A DNA stretch of 64,000 nt from Bacteroidota bacterium (GCA_002746305.1 NVWV01000006.1:124001-188000), one strand, 5' to 3'. Shown: positions 46,173-54,729, counted from the first letter of the stretch. Translations and numbers: made by a program. The notes: a model not told the origin generated them from the sequence alone.

Positions 46173-46190
46173 ATCAGACCTTAGTCTGAT
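46173..46190. repeat. Inverted repeat between GT2 and GT4 genes
   Basis: ATCAGAC (46173-46179) and GTCTGAT (46184-46190) flank CTTA. It lies 12 bases upstream of the GT4 ATG in the only sizeable gap of the operon, and has no T-run. Confidence 0.45.
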
Positions 46191-46205
46191 ACATTTTAGA
46201 TATAG

Positions 46206-47162
46206 CTATTCAAAGCCTAGCTTTTCTGATATCTCGTATTTATTCCTATTTGGGGCATTTCGACTCAACATTTCAGCTAAGAAACCTCCCATAAATAACT
46301 GCGTCCCAATCATCAGCATAGTGAGTGCCAAATAGAATAGTGGATTGTCTGCAACAAGAGCTTCTTTCACACCATTACTTAGGGCAATATATTTGCTGAT
46401 TAGTACAAAAGCGGCAAGTCCAAAACCAAATAGAAATGCCATTGCACCCCAGAGACCAAAGAAATGCATTGGTCTCTTACCAAACCTTGATACGAATATG
46501 ATGCTCAATAGATCCAATGGACCTCGTACAAATCTGCTCAATCCAAACTTGGTTTCTCCATATTTACGAGCTTGGTGCATAACCACCTTCTCTCCTATCT
46601 TTTTGTAACCTGCTCTATGGGCCATTACAGGAATATAACGATGCATCTCTCCGTACACCTCAATACTCTTTACAACTTCATTTTTGTACGCTTTCAGACC
46701 GCAATTAAAATCATGCAAATAGATACCACTCATTAGTCGTGTCGCCCAATTGTACAATTTGGTTGGGATTGTCTTGGTTATGGGATCATGTCTTTTCTTT
46801 TTCCACCCACTTACTAGATCATAGCCTTCTTCCCATAGCATACGATGCATTTCAGGCAATTCATCCGGACTATCTTGCAAATCAGCATCCATGGTAAATA
46901 CGGAATCTCCAGAAACAAGTGCAAAACCCTCGTTTAAAGCTGCAGACTTGCCATAGTTTCTACGAAATTTTAATCCACGAACTTCGGGGTGCTTTTCTTT
47001 TAATTCCTCTACTATTTCCCATGAATTATCGGTTGACCCATCATCAATAAATATAACCTCATAGCTATACTTATGTTCATCCATCACCCGTTTGATCCAA
47101 GCAAATAATTCGGGTAACGATTCTGCTTCGTTTAGCAGCGGTATTACAATTGAGATATCCAA
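46206..47162 (-). CDS. Family 2 glycosyltransferase with two C-terminal membrane helices (DPM1/ArnC-like)
   Basis: This 318-residue enzyme probably transfers a sugar to a polyprenyl phosphate. The GT-A domain has DISIVIPLLNEAESLPEL (about 2-19), FIDDGSTDNSW and the DXD-type metal site TMDADLQDSPDEL. QARKYGETKFGLSRFVRG is a typical DPM/ArnC segment. Two transmembrane helices occur at about 230-255 and 275-297. It starts one base after the DUF4199 stop. The glycan is not determinable. Confidence 0.88.
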   Translation of the reverse strand: MDISIVIPLLNEAESLPELFAWIKRVMDEHKYSYEVIFIDDGSTDNSWEIVEELKEKHPEVRGLKFRRNYGKSAALNEGFALVSGDSVFTMDADLQDSPDELPEMHRMLWEEGYDLVSGWKKKRHDPITKTIPTKLYNWATRLMSGIYLHDFNCGLKAYKNEVVKSIEVYGEMHRYIPVMAHRAGYKKIGEKVVMHQARKYGETKFGLSRFVRGPLDLLSIIFVSRFGKRPMHFFGLWGAMAFLFGFGLAAFVLISKYIALSNGVKEALVADNPLFYLALTMLMIGTQLFMGGFLAEMLSRNAPNRNKYEISEKLGFE

Positions 47163-47163
47163 A

Positions 47164-47721
47164 CTATACTACTAAAGTGTCCTCCTTCTTTCGTTCTTTT
47201 TGTATAGCTCCAATCACTAGAGCTAATATGATATACCAAAACAGCCACTTTCCTGTTTGCTTTAGCTGCTCAAGAATTCCTTTAGACTGTTTTGAAGCAT
47301 CGGCTCTTGCTTTTTCCATTGCCTCATCTATGGCCTCTTGTGGAGCACCCATCCACTCCATAAACCCTTCTGTACTATTAAGTATTTCTTCCCCAAATTC
47401 TTGCTCCCAAGACGTATCTATAATCGTTACAAAAATTATATTAAATACCAAAACGATTGCTATGGACACTATACCCGTAAAAAAAGCAGCATTAAAAGCA
47501 TTTCCAAAAGTAAAAGGTGTAAAATTTGGCTTACAACCTTTAGCTCCAAGAATCATGAATACTATCGGCAGAGCCAACATATTTACTACTAATGCCACAA
47601 CCCAACCCTGCCACTTTGCGTAGAACATGGGGTCTATAGCGTACAGTACTACAAACAATAGTATACTCACTATTGCCATTCTCAATCCCTGCTTAAATGC
47701 GGGTTTATATTCTGTCATCAT
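47164..47721 (-). CDS. DUF4199 family membrane protein
   Basis: This 185-residue inner-membrane protein has four hydrophobic helices (about 14-33, 38-60, 75-98 and 160-177) and a charged amphipathic region before the last. This is the layout of DUF4199, a Bacteroidota family with no assigned function. Two consecutive ATGs are possible starts. It begins one base after the stop of the dihydroorotase-like gene and ends one base before the GT2 start, so translation is tightly linked. Confidence 0.78.
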   Translation of the reverse strand: MMTEYKPAFKQGLRMAIVSILLFVVLYAIDPMFYAKWQGWVVALVVNMLALPIVFMILGAKGCKPNFTPFTFGNAFNAAFFTGIVSIAIVLVFNIIFVTIIDTSWEQEFGEEILNSTEGFMEWMGAPQEAIDEAMEKARADASKQSKGILEQLKQTGKWLFWYIILALVIGAIQKERKKEDTLVV

Positions 47722-47722
47722 A

Positions 47723-48988
47723 TTAATATCGGTTACTTAGATTATTATTAAATACAGCCACAATTCCTCCTGTGAGTTCCTCGTTCCATTCATGGCTATT
47801 GTTCGAAGTAGATTTATTATTGGATGAATCAAACTTCCAAACTTTGTCTTTATCAAAAATCGTTAGATTGGCTTTCATCCCTTTACTTATACTAGACGAT
47901 TCTTGGCCTAAAAAGTTGCTTGGTTTGACGGTAACAACTTCTATAAATTTCTCCAATTCTATATCATTTGACAAATGCTTTAAATACCATGGATAGACCT
48001 GCTGCAATGCTAGAGATCCATACTCTGCATAGTCAAATTCAACCTGCTTACTTTCTATATTTTGAGGACAATGATTACTGCATATAGCATCAATAGTTCC
48101 ATCATTAACTCCTGCAATAAGTGCTTGTCTATCTGACTCCGAACGGAGGGGTGGATAAATCTTAAAGTTTTCATCAAAACTCAATACCTCTTGATCGCTA
48201 AAGCACAAATTGGCTATGGCTACGTCACAGGTAACTTTGACCCCTTCAGATTGTGCTGTTCTTATTAAATTTACAGACTCTTCTGTAGATATTGCACTAA
48301 AGTGAAGACTTGCTTCGCAATACCGAGCTACTTCTATTTGTTCGCTAATATTTAAGTATTCTGCTAGCGAGGAACTTGTTTTCAATCCTGTATGAACGGT
48401 AACATCACTTTCATTTACAAGTCCTCCCTGTTCAAGGGATTTATCTGAGGGATGAGTTATAACTCTTGCCCCAAATGGCTTTGTATATAGTAAAGCTTTC
48501 TTCAACAATCCATTGCTCACGGCTTGGTCTCCATTCGTAAATGCAACCGCACCTGCATTGTTCATATCATACAACTCAGCGAGATTTTCAGTGTTCTCTG
48601 TCGCTGACAGTACTCCTGTTGGAAGTAGATTTACAACATGGTTCTCTGCTGATTTAGTTAAATATTTCACTGAAGATTTATCAGATATAGGTGGTTCGCT
48701 ATGTGGCAATGTAACCACAGAAGTAAATCCTCCAGCGGCCGCAGAATCTAATAGGTTCTCTAACGAATCCTTGTGTTCATTACCTGGGTCTGTGAGATGA
48801 CACCTGAGGTCTACCCAACCAGCACTAACATAGAGGTTATTACCAACTACTTCTTTGCCATCTGCATTAATCTTGCTACTTATTTCGACAATTGTACCAT
48901 CGACAATGAGGATATCTACTTTTTGTAAATGAAGCGAATTCCCTATCTCTACTAATGTGGAATCGCGGATGATGTAAGATTTTGACAC
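47723..48988 (-). CDS. Dihydroorotase-like protein, probably catalytically inactive
   Basis: This 421-residue amidohydrolase-fold protein starts at GTG 48988. The fold's landmarks are present, but active-site residues are not. The usual DxHxH metal motif reads D60-L-R-C-H64, so the first histidine is replaced by Arg62. The catalytic TDHAPH region reads S304-N-H-C-P-Q309, with Asp replaced by Asn305 and the final His by Gln309. This agrees with the noncatalytic PyrC-like group found in Bacteroidota. A structural or regulatory role, for example with aspartate transcarbamoylase, is known for similar pseudoenzymes in other phyla. It sits inside an envelope operon six bases after the BatA-type gene. 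Confidence 0.82.
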   Translation of the reverse strand: MSKSYIIRDSTLVEIGNSLHLQKVDILIVDGTIVEISSKINADGKEVVGNNLYVSAGWVDLRCHLTDPGNEHKDSLENLLDSAAAGGFTSVVTLPHSEPPISDKSSVKYLTKSAENHVVNLLPTGVLSATENTENLAELYDMNNAGAVAFTNGDQAVSNGLLKKALLYTKPFGARVITHPSDKSLEQGGLVNESDVTVHTGLKTSSSLAEYLNISEQIEVARYCEASLHFSAISTEESVNLIRTAQSEGVKVTCDVAIANLCFSDQEVLSFDENFKIYPPLRSESDRQALIAGVNDGTIDAICSNHCPQNIESKQVEFDYAEYGSLALQQVYPWYLKHLSNDIELEKFIEVVTVKPSNFLGQESSSISKGMKANLTIFDKDKVWKFDSSNNKSTSNNSHEWNEELTGGIVAVFNNNLSNRY

Positions 48989-48994
48989 TCTTGG

Positions 48995-51001
48995 TTATGA
49001 TTTTAAGAATCTTAGCAAAAGTATCTCTATAAGCAGAAATATCAAACACAGTAAGATGAAGAATTTCCACAGTGGCCTACCACTGCTTATGCTATCTGTA
49101 GCATTTTTTATTGCAGCAGTAGCAGATTGAATAACTTTCACACTGCTACCAAACTGATTTTCCAACTCTTCATTGGATGCAAAACGCTGTATGGACTCAC
49201 TTCTGCTGTAATTCAGAGCTACACTCGCAATTTCTTTATTGTCTCCATTTTGCACAGAATAGACACCTGATTCCTTTACTTCATCATTTAACCAAAATCG
49301 TAATCCTCCTTTATTTATTGCACTTTCTGCTAAGACTGAGTAGTCATCTTTAACCAATGTTATTTTCTTTTCTGAACCTAACAAACTAGAAACACCTATT
49401 GCATCTTTGGAGAACAAAGTGTAGGCTAATCGTTGCTTTTCTGATTTACTAAAAGCCATCTTTAACATAGTGAGAACAAAAAGTTCGTGCTCAGATAGGT
49501 TACTGAATGACCCATCCAAAGGCAAAGCAAACTGAAAGAGACTCCCAGTACCTAAGGACTTTCTAACCAAAATTGGACTATTGTCTTTTAATGATAAAAT
49601 TGTCTGCACTCCTACTTTGTCTTCTAAAGAAAAACACTGTTTAACTTTAGGTAAAAGAATATTTTTAGGAATTCGTTTGTAAACATCACGAATAAATGGC
49701 TGCTTTAGATTTTGAGGTGTAATACTCAAATCCTTTTTTGTTAATCCGTCAAACGATGGAAGTCCTAGTAACGTAGATAAGGGAACGTACTTACGAACAG
49801 ATGCATTTGGGAATATAACTACTATTCCCCCGTGTTCTGTGTATCGTCTTAACTCTTCTGCGAAACCACTTCCTATCTCAGTTAACTCATTTAAGATAAT
49901 TAAGTCATATCCAGCAAGACCGGCATAGTCCACATTACCTTCCGCTACTTTAATAAAACTAAAAACGTTGTCATTCTCTTGACTAAATACTTTCTCAATG
50001 GACGTACTTCTTTTTCCAATTTGTATGACTTTAATACGAGATTTTATATTCAGTGTAAAATAGTATTGATTATCAAATATAACGGGTACATCACTTAAAC
50101 TTACCTCTCCTGAAACCCAGCCTTTTGTGCTACTAGTAAATGCCATATCTAAAACGGATTGGCTCTTTGCTGATATTCCAAAACTTTCAACTCCTTGCTG
50201 CACTCCATTTATCCTTAACACCAACGAAGACGACTCGATGTCTTGATCTCCGTTATTGGAAACTTGAATTTTTAATTTTACAGGAGATTCTGGCTTTATT
50301 ACAGGTTCTTCCAACCATACAGAATCTATCGACAAATTCTGTAAATAACTAGGTACACTTCGCACCATATATAAATTCAGATTACTATCCAATGTGACAC
50401 TGTTGGCAGTTGATTTTTGTTGAAAATCGCTAAGGGCAAACGTATGCTGACTTGCATATCCTTCTGAAATAAATTTATTATTTATCTTCTGTACTATTCG
50501 TTGAATCTCATTGGGGTGATGGTCTATTTCCAAATCATCAATCAGTTTAATCGCATTAGCTGGTGTATGTATTCTATTGCTAAATGGGCTCAATGCATTA
50601 TCCAAAATTTGAATCTCAGCTTCTAGCGGAAGATTTTCTATAATCTCGCGTGCCGAATTCTTTGCATTCTCAAATAACTGACCATCTTCACCTTCAGCTC
50701 TCATGCTTTCTGAGTTATCCAAATAGATACTGACTAATTGCCTTCCCTCTTTTGTATTCTCATTGGGCAAGAATGGACGGGCAAAAGCAAATACTAATGC
50801 CGCTAACGCCAACATTCTAGCTACCATTACCAACCATTTCTTAATTTGCCTTGTTTTCCTACTTTCTGTTTGAATTTTTTTAAGCATAGCCACATTACTA
50901 AACATGACCTTCTTGTATTTTCGAAAATTGAATAAATGAATTATTACTGGAATTATCAGTAATAAGAGGGCCCAAAGAAAAGTAGGATTTTGAAAACTCA
51001 T
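48995..51001 (-). CDS. BatA-domain membrane protein
   Basis: This 668-residue inner-membrane protein begins with the BatA signature: MSFQNPTFLWALLLLIIPVI is the first helix, HLFNFRKYKKVMFSNVAML follows, and a second helix lies at about 58-76. A von Willebrand A-like region follows (about 88-200, with VSIYLDNSESM, a MIDAS-like DxSxS). Beta-sandwich and glutamine-amidotransferase-like segments come next, and a C-terminal helix lies at about 645-665. It leads the operon with the dihydroorotase-like, DUF4199 and glycosyltransferase genes. The -7 candidate is TAaaTTcG at 51016-51023. Function unknown. Confidence 0.82.
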   Translation of the reverse strand: MSFQNPTFLWALLLLIIPVIIHLFNFRKYKKVMFSNVAMLKKIQTESRKTRQIKKWLVMVARMLALAALVFAFARPFLPNENTKEGRQLVSIYLDNSESMRAEGEDGQLFENAKNSAREIIENLPLEAEIQILDNALSPFSNRIHTPANAIKLIDDLEIDHHPNEIQRIVQKINNKFISEGYASQHTFALSDFQQKSTANSVTLDSNLNLYMVRSVPSYLQNLSIDSVWLEEPVIKPESPVKLKIQVSNNGDQDIESSSLVLRINGVQQGVESFGISAKSQSVLDMAFTSSTKGWVSGEVSLSDVPVIFDNQYYFTLNIKSRIKVIQIGKRSTSIEKVFSQENDNVFSFIKVAEGNVDYAGLAGYDLIILNELTEIGSGFAEELRRYTEHGGIVVIFPNASVRKYVPLSTLLGLPSFDGLTKKDLSITPQNLKQPFIRDVYKRIPKNILLPKVKQCFSLEDKVGVQTILSLKDNSPILVRKSLGTGSLFQFALPLDGSFSNLSEHELFVLTMLKMAFSKSEKQRLAYTLFSKDAIGVSSLLGSEKKITLVKDDYSVLAESAINKGGLRFWLNDEVKESGVYSVQNGDNKEIASVALNYSRSESIQRFASNEELENQFGSSVKVIQSATAAIKNATDSISSGRPLWKFFILLCLIFLLIEILLLRFLKS

Positions 51002-51015
51002 TTAAATCAACTCTG

Positions 51016-51023
51016 CGAATTTA
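51016..51023 (-). promoter_or_regulatory. Probable -7 box of the BatA operon (TAaaTTcG variant)
   Basis: On the minus strand 51023-51016 reads TAaaTTcG, 14 bases before the ATG at 51001. It has one mismatch to TAnnTTTG. Confidence 0.4.
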
Positions 51024-51113
51024 CATTGCACTTTGATAGAAACGAATTAAAATGCTGAATAGCATAATCCTACGACTAAATTTAATCTAAAAATACAATT
51101 ATGGAATAAAAGC

Positions 51114-51668
51114 TTAAAGCACTGATAAAAGGTTTCCGAAGTCAATTGGATTCTGATAGTTGAATCCTGAATAGTAGTTACATTGAAGTTTAAACTGAAC
51201 TGCATTCTTACAATCCTTCTTTAGCTCAATAATTACATTGCCATATCGCTGTGCATGTTTTTTGTCTTCAAAACTGGGCTTTGGTTTTAAAAAATAGAAC
51301 CACGATTCTTCGCATGCTCCACTAACTCGCTGAGAAGTATGCTTATTTGCCTGTACTATATAATTATCATTTTCAAGCTGACTTTTTATATAGTCAATTA
51401 AGTAATGGTGCAAATCAAGATTGGACTGTTCTCCTACTTTTATGACTATCCCCGCAGAGTCTTTTCTATCAATAGCATATGTAGAGATATTTTCATCCAT
51501 TGATTTTGCTGCTTCCCATTCACTTTGGAGATACATAATTAGATCTTGAATCTTGTGAAAATTATGACACATGTCATCTGCAAAGCACTTTGGCCTTGCA
51601 ATTGTCTTAGAGTAAGAAAAGTCTTCTTTCTCAAGATTGGCAAATAACTTTTTAAAGTTCAATGGCAT
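51114..51668 (-). CDS. Hypothetical cytoplasmic protein with several cysteines
   Basis: This 184-residue protein is not recognised. It has no signal or membrane segment. Cysteines occur at four to five positions, including ARPKCFADDMCHNF (about 24-37) and GACEESW, which could bind a metal. Charged helices surround these, and the last third alternates strands (VIIELKKDC, VQFKLQCNYYSGFNYQ). It lies alone between the BatA operon and the rightward glycosyltransferase fusion. No -7 box is clear upstream. Confidence 0.6.
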   Translation of the reverse strand: MPLNFKKLFANLEKEDFSYSKTIARPKCFADDMCHNFHKIQDLIMYLQSEWEAAKSMDENISTYAIDRKDSAGIVIKVGEQSNLDLHHYLIDYIKSQLENDNYIVQANKHTSQRVSGACEESWFYFLKPKPSFEDKKHAQRYGNVIIELKKDCKNAVQFKLQCNYYSGFNYQNPIDFGNLLSVL

Positions 51669-51701
51669 AAAACCCTATGTTTATAACACTAATGAATTAC
51701 G

Positions 51702-51709
51702 TATGTTTG
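51702..51709 (+). promoter_or_regulatory. -7 box of the GT2 fusion gene
   Basis: TAtgTTTG, 10 bases before the TTG start at 51720. A TTTA at 51680-51683 lies 18 bases upstream and could be a weak -33 element. Confidence 0.6.
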
Positions 51710-51719
51710 CCACCAGCAT

Positions 51720-53636
51720 TTGAAACTTTCAGTAATCATAGTAAATTACAATGTTAAGCACTTTCTTGAGCAATGCCTAAAGTCCGTGCAAAATGCTGTA
51801 AATGAGATAGATGCAGAAATATTTGTTGTAGACAATAACTCAGTAGATGGTTCTAACGAAATGGTCATTGATCTATTTCCTGAAGTACGGTTAATCGCAA
51901 ATTCTAAGAACGTTGGGTTTAGTACTGCAAACAATCAAGCTATCAAAAAAAGTTCTGGGGAGTATGTACTTCTACTAAATCCGGATACAATAGTTCCTGA
52001 AAATTGCTTCACCAAACTACTTGCTTTTGCAGATTCCAAACCTGATTTGGGTGGTTGCGGAGTGCATATGGTTGATGGGCAGGGTAACTTCTTGCCAGAG
52101 AGTAAACGTGGTCTACCAACTCCAGAAGTAGCTTTGTACAAGATAATTGGCTTAAATAAAATCTTTCCTAAATCAAAAAAATTCGGAAAGTATCATTTGG
52201 GGTATTTAGCTGAAGACCAAACTAGCGAGATTGATGTATTATCAGGAGCCTTTATGCTTATGCGAAAAGAGGCCTTGAATCAAGTTGGTCTACTTGATGA
52301 AACATTTTTCATGTATGGTGAAGACATCGACCTCAGTTATAGAATAACACAAGGTGGTTGGAAAAACTACTATTTTGCCGATACTAGCATCATACATTAC
52401 AAGGGTGAGAGTACTAAAAAGCAAAGTACAAACTATGTACGCGTTTTTTATAAGGCCATGATCATCTTCGCCGAAAAACACTACTCAGGGAATAATAAAA
52501 AACTTTTTAAATTTTTCATAAATATGGCCATTTATGCTCGTGCAGGAATAGCCCTTGGACTAAATATTATTAGAAAATTTTGGCAACCTGTGGTAGAAAG
52601 TATTCTCATATTCTTGAGTCTTTACTTATTAAAAGGTTACTGGGAGGAGCATATCAAATTTATTAAAGCATATCCAAAGGAGATGCTAACTATACATCTT
52701 CCATACTATACCCTTATATGGGTCTTAAGTCTTTGGTTTAATCGCAGCTATTCATCTCCATTTGATTTCAATAAACTAGCCCGAAGTATTGTAATAGGGA
52801 CTTTGATTATTCTAATGATTTATGGCCTTCTACCAGAAGATTTACGTTTCAGTCGTGGAATAATACTCTTCGGCACTTTGGTCGTTGCTAGCACCTTGTT
52901 TCTCTGGCGTACAGCCCTGCACTTTATCAAGTATAAGACTATTGATTTTAGCCATCGCAATTACACCAAGAGTATTCTCGTAGGAAATCGCAAGAAATGG
53001 CAAAATGTCACCCGTCTCCTAAACAACTACAACAAGAACTACCAACAGATTGGATTCGTAACTGATGAAAAATCAAAAGACGAAAAATGGCTTGGGTCAC
53101 TGAACCAACTTTTAGAAATAGTAAATATCTATGGTATAAACGAAGTTATCTTTAGCAATGAGAGTATATCTGCTGAGCAAACCATGCAATTAATGGCTGA
53201 AATAGGACCACAGGTTAATTATTTTACCATACCAGCTGAAAGTAATTTTGTAATTGGCAGTCATTCTAAAAATGCAAACGGCTTATATTTTGGAGAACAA
53301 ATAGCGTTAAACCTATCTAAACAGGAAGTACGAGGTCAAAAGCGTTTATTTGACATTGGAATATCTATTCTAAGTATTTTCCTCTTCCCTCTTCTTATGA
53401 TTATTCCTAGAACGCGAAAATGGGTGCACAATTCTGGTTCCGTACTAATAGGTACTAAAACATGGGTCGGATATAGCAGTCAAATCACAGATAAACTTCC
53501 AAAACTTAAGCCTGGAGTTTATACCACAGATTATCAATTGAAACAATCCAATGAGCAATTTGCTCATAATCTAGATTTATTATATGCTAAAAATTACAAC
53601 CTCGGAATGGACCTCCGAGCTTTATTAAGCAAGTAA
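51720..53636 (+). CDS. GT2 glycosyltransferase fused to a degenerate polyprenyl sugar-transferase module
   Basis: This 638-residue protein starts at TTG 51720. Residues 1-230 form a complete GT2 domain (VIIVNYN, FVVDNNSVDGSN, NVGFSTANNQA, LLNPDT, EDIDLSYRI). About 265-400 contain four or five membrane helices. A nucleotide-binding-like region lies at about 415-515. The C-terminus (about 530-638) resembles a bacterial sugar transferase: it begins KRLFDIGISILSIFLFPLLM and ends LDLLYAKNYNLGMDLRALL, but the catalytic SPGP/RxG core is missing, leaving KLKPGVY only. It is probably an inner-membrane enzyme of glycan synthesis using the GT2 half. The tail overlaps the convergent yqeY by 12 bases. Confidence 0.8.
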   Translation: MKLSVIIVNYNVKHFLEQCLKSVQNAVNEIDAEIFVVDNNSVDGSNEMVIDLFPEVRLIANSKNVGFSTANNQAIKKSSGEYVLLLNPDTIVPENCFTKLLAFADSKPDLGGCGVHMVDGQGNFLPESKRGLPTPEVALYKIIGLNKIFPKSKKFGKYHLGYLAEDQTSEIDVLSGAFMLMRKEALNQVGLLDETFFMYGEDIDLSYRITQGGWKNYYFADTSIIHYKGESTKKQSTNYVRVFYKAMIIFAEKHYSGNNKKLFKFFINMAIYARAGIALGLNIIRKFWQPVVESILIFLSLYLLKGYWEEHIKFIKAYPKEMLTIHLPYYTLIWVLSLWFNRSYSSPFDFNKLARSIVIGTLIILMIYGLLPEDLRFSRGIILFGTLVVASTLFLWRTALHFIKYKTIDFSHRNYTKSILVGNRKKWQNVTRLLNNYNKNYQQIGFVTDEKSKDEKWLGSLNQLLEIVNIYGINEVIFSNESISAEQTMQLMAEIGPQVNYFTIPAESNFVIGSHSKNANGLYFGEQIALNLSKQEVRGQKRLFDIGISILSIFLFPLLMIIPRTRKWVHNSGSVLIGTKTWVGYSSQITDKLPKLKPGVYTTDYQLKQSNEQFAHNLDLLYAKNYNLGMDLRALLSK

Positions 53637-54071
53637 TTGCTTGACAATGTCAGCAATAATCTTACCATCAGCTTTGCCTTTCAGCTTACCACTAGCCATT
53701 CCCATTACTTTACCCATATCTTTCATTCCACTAGCTCCTGTTTGAGCTATTATCGCTTGAACTTCAGCCTTAATTTCATCTTCAGACATCTGTGCGGGTA
53801 AGAATTTCTCAATTACTACTAGTTCTTCTTCCTCTATTACGGCAAGGTCTTCTCTTCCCTGCTCTTTGTAAATAGCCAAAGAATCTCTACGCTGTTTTGC
53901 CATTTTCACTAATGCTGTCACCTCATCAGCTTCTGTCACTTCTTTACCACCTTCTGCAGTTTTAAGATTTAAAAATGCTGCTTTTATACCTCTAAGAGCT
54001 CTTAGAGAAGCTTGATCCTTGGCCTTCATAGCCGTCTTCAACTGTTCCGATATTTGATCTGAAAGACTCAT
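53625..54071 (-). CDS. yqeY: GatB/YqeY domain protein
   Basis: This 148-residue cytoplasmic protein matches YqeY: an N-terminal helical half (SEQLKTAMKAKDQASLRALR), KQRRDSLAIYKEQGREDL, and the C-terminal helical domain related to the tail of GatB (LPAQMSEDEIKAEVQ, then MGKVMGMASGKLKGKADGK). The family has a proposed tRNA-linked amidase role that is not demonstrated. It has a well-spaced promoter directly upstream, and its 3' end overlaps the glycosyltransferase fusion by 12 bases. Confidence 0.92.
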   Translation of the reverse strand: MSLSDQISEQLKTAMKAKDQASLRALRGIKAAFLNLKTAEGGKEVTEADEVTALVKMAKQRRDSLAIYKEQGREDLAVIEEEELVVIEKFLPAQMSEDEIKAEVQAIIAQTGASGMKDMGKVMGMASGKLKGKADGKIIADIVKQLLA

Positions 54072-54075
54072 TGAG

Positions 54076-54106
54076 CAAAGGTAACTACAACCAGTTCAAA
54101 TTCAAT
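54076..54106 (-). promoter_or_regulatory. Promoter of yqeY
   Basis: On the minus strand a -33 TTG (54106-54104) is followed after 20 bases by the -7 box TAccTTTG (54083-54076). The ATG at 54071 lies four bases further, so the transcript is nearly leaderless. Confidence 0.7.
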
Positions 54107-54216
54107 TTTAGAATTAATTATTACCCAGAATTTAACACATTGGCAAAAAGAAACATGAATTTAAGGTTTCGTTCAAGGAACAGAGTACTGTAGTGTTGTC
54201 CTTAGGTTAAAGACAA

Positions 54217-54729
54217 CTACTCTAACTCTACATCTTCCGCATTCATAAATACTTCAGGTTCTATAATACCATGGATAAGATTCACCTCATCTTTACCCAA
54301 TTGTTGTCCAGCACGGCTTGTAAGTAAGAGTACAATAATCCCACCAAGCACAAATGGGATTAACCATAATATATAGGAGGACAAACCTAAATTATATCTT
54401 GAAAAGCCAACTATGGAAACAATCAAGGTAACAAAACCTAAGAAGAAATAGATAAACATATAACCTAACCAGATATCTGGTTTAGGTCCATAAATCCCCT
54501 TCACTTCTGTTCCCATTCCTGTTTCTCTGAGATTGAGAGACAACTCTGGAGACCAAAAATGTCGTTGTTTTTCTACTATTCGAATTCGTATAGTGTTATA
54601 AGTGATTCGACCAACTACTTTATTAGAATGCTTGGCCAGTAATTGCTTTACGGTCTCTGTTATCTGACCAGGTGTTTCGGGTACAAGTTTGGTAAATCTA
54701 AGACGAGTTTCTAATAAGCTTGCTGTCAT
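54217..54729 (-). CDS. Hypothetical membrane protein
   Basis: This 170-residue protein is not recognised. A soluble N-terminal half (about 1-85) is followed by two transmembrane helices (about 92-110 and 117-138) and a short acidic tail. The ATG at 54729 was preferred over a TTG at 54738 because the TTG lies inside a -7-like box (TAtaATTG, 54743-54736). Its stop is 145 bases from the yqeY start, and that gap holds only the yqeY promoter. Confidence 0.6.
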   Translation of the reverse strand: MTASLLETRLRFTKLVPETPGQITETVKQLLAKHSNKVVGRITYNTIRIRIVEKQRHFWSPELSLNLRETGMGTEVKGIYGPKPDIWLGYMFIYFFLGFVTLIVSIVGFSRYNLGLSSYILWLIPFVLGGIIVLLLTSRAGQQLGKDEVNLIHGIIEPEVFMNAEDVELE

